A DNA stretch of 64,000 bases from Sorghum bicolor. Lineage: Eukaryota > Streptophyta > Magnoliopsida > Poales > Poaceae. Each line of letters starts with the position of its first letter. Within the stretch, counting starts at the first letter, position 1. Both the position numbers and the translations under genes were made by a program. Location of the stretch: positions 21,678,842 through 21,742,841 of the forward strand of contig NC_012875.2 of NCBI RefSeq assembly GCF_000003195.3, given 5' to 3'. The notes beneath the pieces were generated by a model, which did not search any database, had not been told where the DNA came from, and was given only the letters and a program-made list of their open reading frames with translations. Shown in pieces: positions 59,185 through 64,000 of this stretch.

Positions 59185-62100
59185 CCCTGATGCTTACATC
59201 ACTTGGGAGATTGTTGTTGATCAAAAGTTTGCATGTCATGAATTTCCTGAGACTACACGTGTTAGCGCTGCTACTAGTGAGTTTACAGATTTTGCTTCTG
59301 TTTGGTGGATAGAATATGGAAAGAAAAATCCTAATAACTTACCTAGAACTTGGGATGCGCTGAAAAGGGCCATGAGAGCTAGATTTGTTCCATCTTACTA
59401 TGCGCGTGATATGATAAATAAGTTGCAGCAGTTAAGACAAGGTGCTAAAAGTGTAGAAGAATATTATCAGGAATTACAAACGGGTATGTTGCGTTGTAAC
59501 CTAGAGGAGGATGAGGAACCGGCTATGGCTAGATTTTTGGGTGGGTTAAATCGGGAAATTCAGGACATCCTCGCTTACAAAGAATACAATAATGTAACCC
59601 GTTTGTTTCATCTTGCTTGTAAAGCTGAAAGGGAAGTGCAGGGACGACGTGCTAGCGCAAGGAGTAATATTTCTGCAGGGAAGGCTAATTCATGGCAGCA
59701 ACACATGGCTTCAACTCCATCTACACGTATTTCTACTCCATCATCTAGTGACAAGGCTCGAGCTGCCCCCACCAATTCAGTTGCGAAGACGATGCAAAAG
59801 CCTGCTGCGAGTACTTCATCCGTGGCATCGACGGGTAGAACAACCAACATACAATGTCATCGGTGCAAGGGATATGGGCACATGATGCGTGACTGCCCAA
59901 ACAAGCGAGTTATGATTGTCAGGGATGATGGTGAGTACTCATCTGCTAGTGATTTTGATGAGGATACACTTGCACTGCTTGCGACTGACCATGCAGGTAA
60001 TGAAGATCAAATAGAAGAACATATTAATGCAGGTGAAGCGGACCACTATGAGAGCTTGATCGTGCAGCGAGTGCTTAGTGCACAAATGGAGATGGCGGAA
60101 CAAAATCAGCGACACATTTTATTCCAAACAAAGTGTGTCATCAAAGAGCGTTCTTGTCGCATGATCATTGATGGAGGTAGCTGCAACAACTTGGCAAGCA
60201 GCGATATGGTGCAGAAGCTTGCCCTCAACACCAAACCACACCCGCATCCCTACTACATCCAATGGCTGAACAACAGTGGTAAGGCAAAGGTAACTAGACT
60301 TGTGAGAATTAATTTTTCCATCGGATCCTACAAAGATATTGTTGAATGTGATGTTGTGCCTATGCAAGCTTGTAACATTCTGCTAGGTAGACCTTGGCAA
60401 TTTGATAGAGATTCTATGCATCATGGTAGATCAAATCAGTATTCTTTTCTATACCATGATCGCAAAATTGTGTTGCATCCTATGTCCCCTGAAACTATTA
60501 TGCAAACTGATGTTGCTAGGGCTACTAAAGCAAAGAGTGAGAGCAATAAAAATGATAAATCTGTAATTGGTAACAAAGATGAGATAAAACTAAAAGGACG
60601 TTGTATGATAGCTACCAAATCAGATATTAATGAGTTCAATGCATCCACTTCTGTTGCTTATGCTTTGATATGCAAGGATGCTTTGATTTCAATTGAGGAT
60701 ATGCAATGTTCTTTGCCCCCTGCTGTTCATAACATTTTGCAGGAGTATGCTGATGTTTTTCCAAGTGAGATACCGGCAGGGCTGCCACCTATACGTGGGA
60801 TTGAGCACCAAATTGATCTTATTCCTGGTGCATCTTTGCCAAACCGCGCGCCATACAGGACAAATCCAGAGGAAACAAAAGAGATCCAGCGGCAAGTGCA
60901 AGAACTACTAGACAAAGGTTATGTCCGAGAATCTCTTAGTCCTTGTGCTGTTCCAGTAATTTTAGTGCCTAAGAAAGATGGAACATGGCGTATGTGTGTT
61001 GATTGTAGAGCTATTAATAATATCACCATTCGATATCGACACCCTATTCCACGATTAGATGATATGCTAGATGAACTGAGTGGTGCTGTTGTGTTTTCAA
61101 AAGTTGATTTACGTAGTGGGTACCACCAGATTCGTATGAATTTGGGAGATGAATGGAAAACTGCTTTCAAAACTAAGTTCGGTTTGTATGAGTGGTTAGT
61201 CATGCCTTTTGGGTTAACTAATGCACCTAGTACTTTCATGAGATTAATGAACGAGGTCTTGCGTGCTTTCATTGGGAAATTTGTTGTCGTATATTTTGAT
61301 GACATATAGATTTACAGCAAATCATTGGATGAACATCTTGATCATTTACGTGCTGTTTTTAATGCACTACGCGAGGCACGTTTATTTGGTAACCTTGAGA
61401 AGTGCACCTTTTGCACCGATCGAGTGTCTTTTCTTGGTTATGTTGTGACTCCACAGGGAATTGAGGTTGATCAAGCCAAGGTGGAAGCTATACAGGGATG
61501 GCCTGTCCCAAATACTATCACCCAGGTGCGGAGTTTCCTAGGACTTGCTGGATTCTATCGCCGTTTTGTGAAGGATTTCAGCACCATTGCTGCACCATTG
61601 AATGAGCTTACAAAGAAGGGGGTGCCTTTTGATTGGGGCAAAGCACAAGAGAATTCATTCAACATGTTGAAAGATAAGTTAACTCATGCACCTCTCCTAC
61701 AACTTCCTGATTTTAATAAGACTTTTGAGCTTGAATGTGATGCTAGTGGAATTGGTTTGGGAGGTGTTTTATTACAAGAGGGAAAACCTATTGCATATTT
61801 TAGTGAGAAATTGAGTGGGCCTGTTCTCAATTATTCAACTTATGATAAAGAACTCTATGCTCTTGTTAGAACATTAGAGACATGGCAGCATTATTTGTGG
61901 CCCAAAGAGTTTATTATCCATTCTGATCATGAATCTTTGAAACATATTCGTAGTCAAGGAAAACTGAATCGTAGGCATGCAAAGTGGGTTGAATTTATTG
62001 AATCTTTTCCTTATATTATTAAGCACAAGAAAGGGAAGGAAAATATTATTGCTGATGCTTTATCACGGAGATATACTTTGCTGAATCAACTTGATTACAA

Positions 62101-63350
62101 GATATTTGGGTTAGAAACAATTAAAGACCAATATGTTCATGATGCTGATTTTAGAGACGTGATGCTGCATTGTAAAGATGGAAAAGGGTGGAATAAATTC
62201 ATCGTCAGTGATGGGTTTGTGTTTAGAGCTAACAAGCTATGCATTCCAGCTAGCTCTGTTCGTTTGTTGTTGTTACAGGAAGCTCATGGAGGAGGTTTGA
62301 TGGGACATTTTGGAGCAAAGAAGACGGAGGACATACTTGCTGGTCATTTCTTTTGGCCAAGGATGAGGAGAGATGTGGAGAGGTTTGTTGCTCGTTGCAC
62401 AACATGTCAAAAGGCAAAGTCACGTTTAAATCCCCATGGTTTGTATTTACCTCTTCCTGTTCCTAATGCTCCTTGGGAGGATATATCTATGGATTTTGTG
62501 TTGGGACTACCGAGGACTAGGAGGGGACGTGATAGTGTGTTTGTGGTTGTTGATAGATTTTCTAAGATGGCACATTTTATACCATGTCATAAAACTGATG
62601 ATGCTACAAATATTGCTGATTTGTTCTTTCGAGAAATTGTTCGCTTACATGGTGTGCCCAACACAATTGTTTCTGATCGTGATGCTAAATTTCTTAGTCA
62701 TTTTTGGAAGACTTTGTGGTTCAAATTGGGGACTAAGCTTTTATTTTCCACCACTTGTCATCCCCAAACTGATGGTCAAACTGATGTTGTTAATAGAACT
62801 TTATCCACTATGTTAAGGGCTGTTTTAAAGAAGAATATTAAGATGTGGGAAGAATGTTTGCCTCATATTGAGTTCGCCTATAATCGTTCATTGCATTCTA
62901 CTACAAAAATGTGTCCTTTTGAGATTGTCTATGGCTTCTTGCCACGTGCTCCTATTGATTTAATGCCTTTGCCAAGTTCTGAAAAAATAAATTTTGATGC
63001 TAAGCAACGTGCTGAATTGATGTTAAAATTGCATGAAACCACTAAACAAAACATAGAGCGCATGAATGCTAAGTACAAATGCGCTGGAGATAAAGGTAGA
63101 AAGCAATTGATTCTGGAACCTGGGGATTTGGTTTGGTTGCATTTGCGAAAAGATAGATTTCCAGAACTGAGAAAATCCAAATTGATGCCTAGAGCTGATG
63201 GTCCTTTTAAAGTGCTGCAACGAATTAATGAGAATGCATATAAGCTTGATCTTCCTGCAGATTTTGGGGTTAGTCCCACATTTAACATTGCAGATTTGAA
63301 GCCTTATTTGGGTGAGGAAGATGAGCTTGAGTCGAGGACGACTCAAATGC

Positions 63351-63363
63351 AAGAAAGGGAGGA
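63351..63363 (+). promoter_or_regulatory. Polypurine tract of the CRM element
   Basis: AAGAAAGGGAGGA abuts the TG of the 3' LTR. It also encodes pol residues, because the frame continues across it. Confidence 0.85.
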
Positions 63364-64000
63364 TGATGAGGACATCAACACCAGCGATACATATCCTACA
63401 TCCTCTCCGAAACAACCTATAGCTGGTCCTCTTACTCGTGCCCGTCAACTCAACCTTCAAGTAAGTTCAGCTTTAAACTCTTGTCAATCATATTTAGACA
63501 ATGGAGACACGTGCACTTTCGTGTTGCTCAGGAATAATGGACAAGATCAGCAAGGGAAGGTTCAACTGCATTCAGAATTTGAGGCAACACCAACTTCAAG
63601 GGCTGATTGCATATGGGAAGAGTGATAACTTAACAAAGGTGATTGGAGATCAGGTCCAAGCCTCCACAACATCCTCTATCAAGTTACCACGTCGCTTCTA
63701 AAGCAAGGAAACAAAGAGTCCAAACCCAACACGTTTTGGGAGTTGGATTCGGACTGGAAAATAACTCTAACTTGTATGGATCACCACGGCGTCATATGGA
63801 CTCCAACTGGGACGTTCCTATACTTGTTGGAAAGCTCATGAAGTCTAATTTTCAATGGGTCCAACCACATATCTATGCAGCTTATGAGTCGGGCGCAGTC
63901 CTTGTTTTCGTGCCGACACCTTTTTCTGTTTTGGTGCTGCGTCACCCTATTTTGGACCAATGGCCCATGTAACAAGTTGAGTCCATTAGGGACGCGTCCT
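63364..64000 (+). repeat. 3' LTR of the CRM element (partial, cut by the window)
   Basis: Starts TGATGAGGACATC like the other two copies. It lacks one copy of a 24-bp direct repeat (the ACCAGCGATACATATCCTAC unit) and six bases of a CGTGCTCGTGCC stretch present in the 5' and solo LTRs. About 480 bp of it should lie beyond the window. Confidence 0.93.

Larger units (their letters stand above)
58673..63625 (+). pseudogene. gag-pol: CRM gag-pol polyprotein with one in-frame stop
   Basis: Start ATG 58673 (MPGADDGNE) is the first ATG of the long frame. Gag: coiled N-terminal part, acidic/basic region (residues 80-140), core with AYITWEIVVDQKF and FASVWWIEY (about 180-340), zinc knuckle CHRCKGYGHMMRDC near 395-408. 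Protease: MIIDGGSCNNLAS near 497-509. RT from about residue 690, with PVILVPKKDGTWRMC and YFDDI; directly after this a TAG (61307-61309) interrupts the frame, which otherwise continues unchanged to the TGA at 63623-63625. RNase [30 protein letters not shown] intact. Integrase: zinc finger HGGGLMGHF ... CTTCQKAK, catalytic residues in SMDFVLGLP and VSDRDAKF; at the third, GQTDVVNRT has Asp (62783-62785) where Glu is usual. A GPF/Y module ([19 protein letters not shown]) follows. The last ~87 codons lie in the 3' LTR. Confidence 0.9.
56653..64000 (+). mobile_element. CRM-clade (centromeric) Ty3/gypsy retrotransposon, cut by the window edge
   Basis: 5' LTR 56653-57771, PBS 57774-57786, leader, one long gag-pol frame from 58673, polypurine tract 63351-63363, 3' LTR from 63364 onward. 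Domain order gag-PR-RT-RH-IN is gypsy. The integrase is followed by a GPF/Y module, has no classical chromodomain, and pol runs into the LTR, which are features of the CRM/centromeric clade. The left flank is satellite; predicted target duplication TTAGA (56648-56652) should reappear beyond the window. Over the shared ~610 bp the two LTRs differ at about four bases plus two indels, so the insertion is recent relative to the Tat element. Confidence 0.9.

Overview
This window looks like centromeric or pericentromeric DNA of a grass in the sorghum / sugarcane / Miscanthus group (Saccharinae). The main reason is a tandem satellite with a 137-bp monomer, measured directly from successive TGCAAGATAG starts. 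As I remember them, its length and sequence resemble the CEN38/pSau3A10/SCEN-type centromeric satellite of those grasses; I could not run a comparison. Embedded in it are a CRM-clade centromeric Ty3/gypsy element, a solo LTR of the same family, a Tat-lineage gypsy element and a truncated Sirevirus. I found no ordinary host gene and no tRNA or rRNA gene. The many short reading frames in the satellite are products of its periodicity.

Layout. 1-~440: unassigned flank. ~440-3690: Ty1/copia Sirevirus remnant (late gag, protease, integrase, start of RT) with a 166-base run of N; it is cut off inside RT directly against satellite. 3691-4536: satellite, plus orientation. 4537-10689: satellite, minus orientation, an inverted block flanked by a duplicated ~660-bp segment. 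10690-14673: satellite, plus. 14674-15792: solo CRM LTR with a 5-bp target duplication. 15793-34487: satellite, plus, including a 3.4-3.6-kb block present three times. 34488-48905: complete but decayed Tat-lineage gypsy element with 5-bp target duplication CACAG. 48906-56652: satellite, plus. 56653-64000: CRM-clade element, nearly complete, running off the right edge inside its 3' LTR.

The satellite is organised first as alternating A and B monomers (about 274 bp per dimer) and then as larger blocks of about 14, 24, 25 and 26 monomers. Insertions date relative to the array: the solo LTR has target-site relatives without the insertion at 17.7, 21.1 and 24.7 kb, and the Tat element has one at 52.18 kb.

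The Tat element has gag-pro-RT-RH-aRH-IN on the plus strand. In its long 3' region it carries a minus-strand gene of the grass 'putative gypsy type transposon' kind, with its own TATA box and candidate introns. Both strands' genes carry stops and frameshifts. The CRM element is far better preserved: one in-frame stop just after the RT catalytic motif, and Asp where the third integrase catalytic residue is usually Glu. Its LTR encodes the last 87 or so codons of pol.
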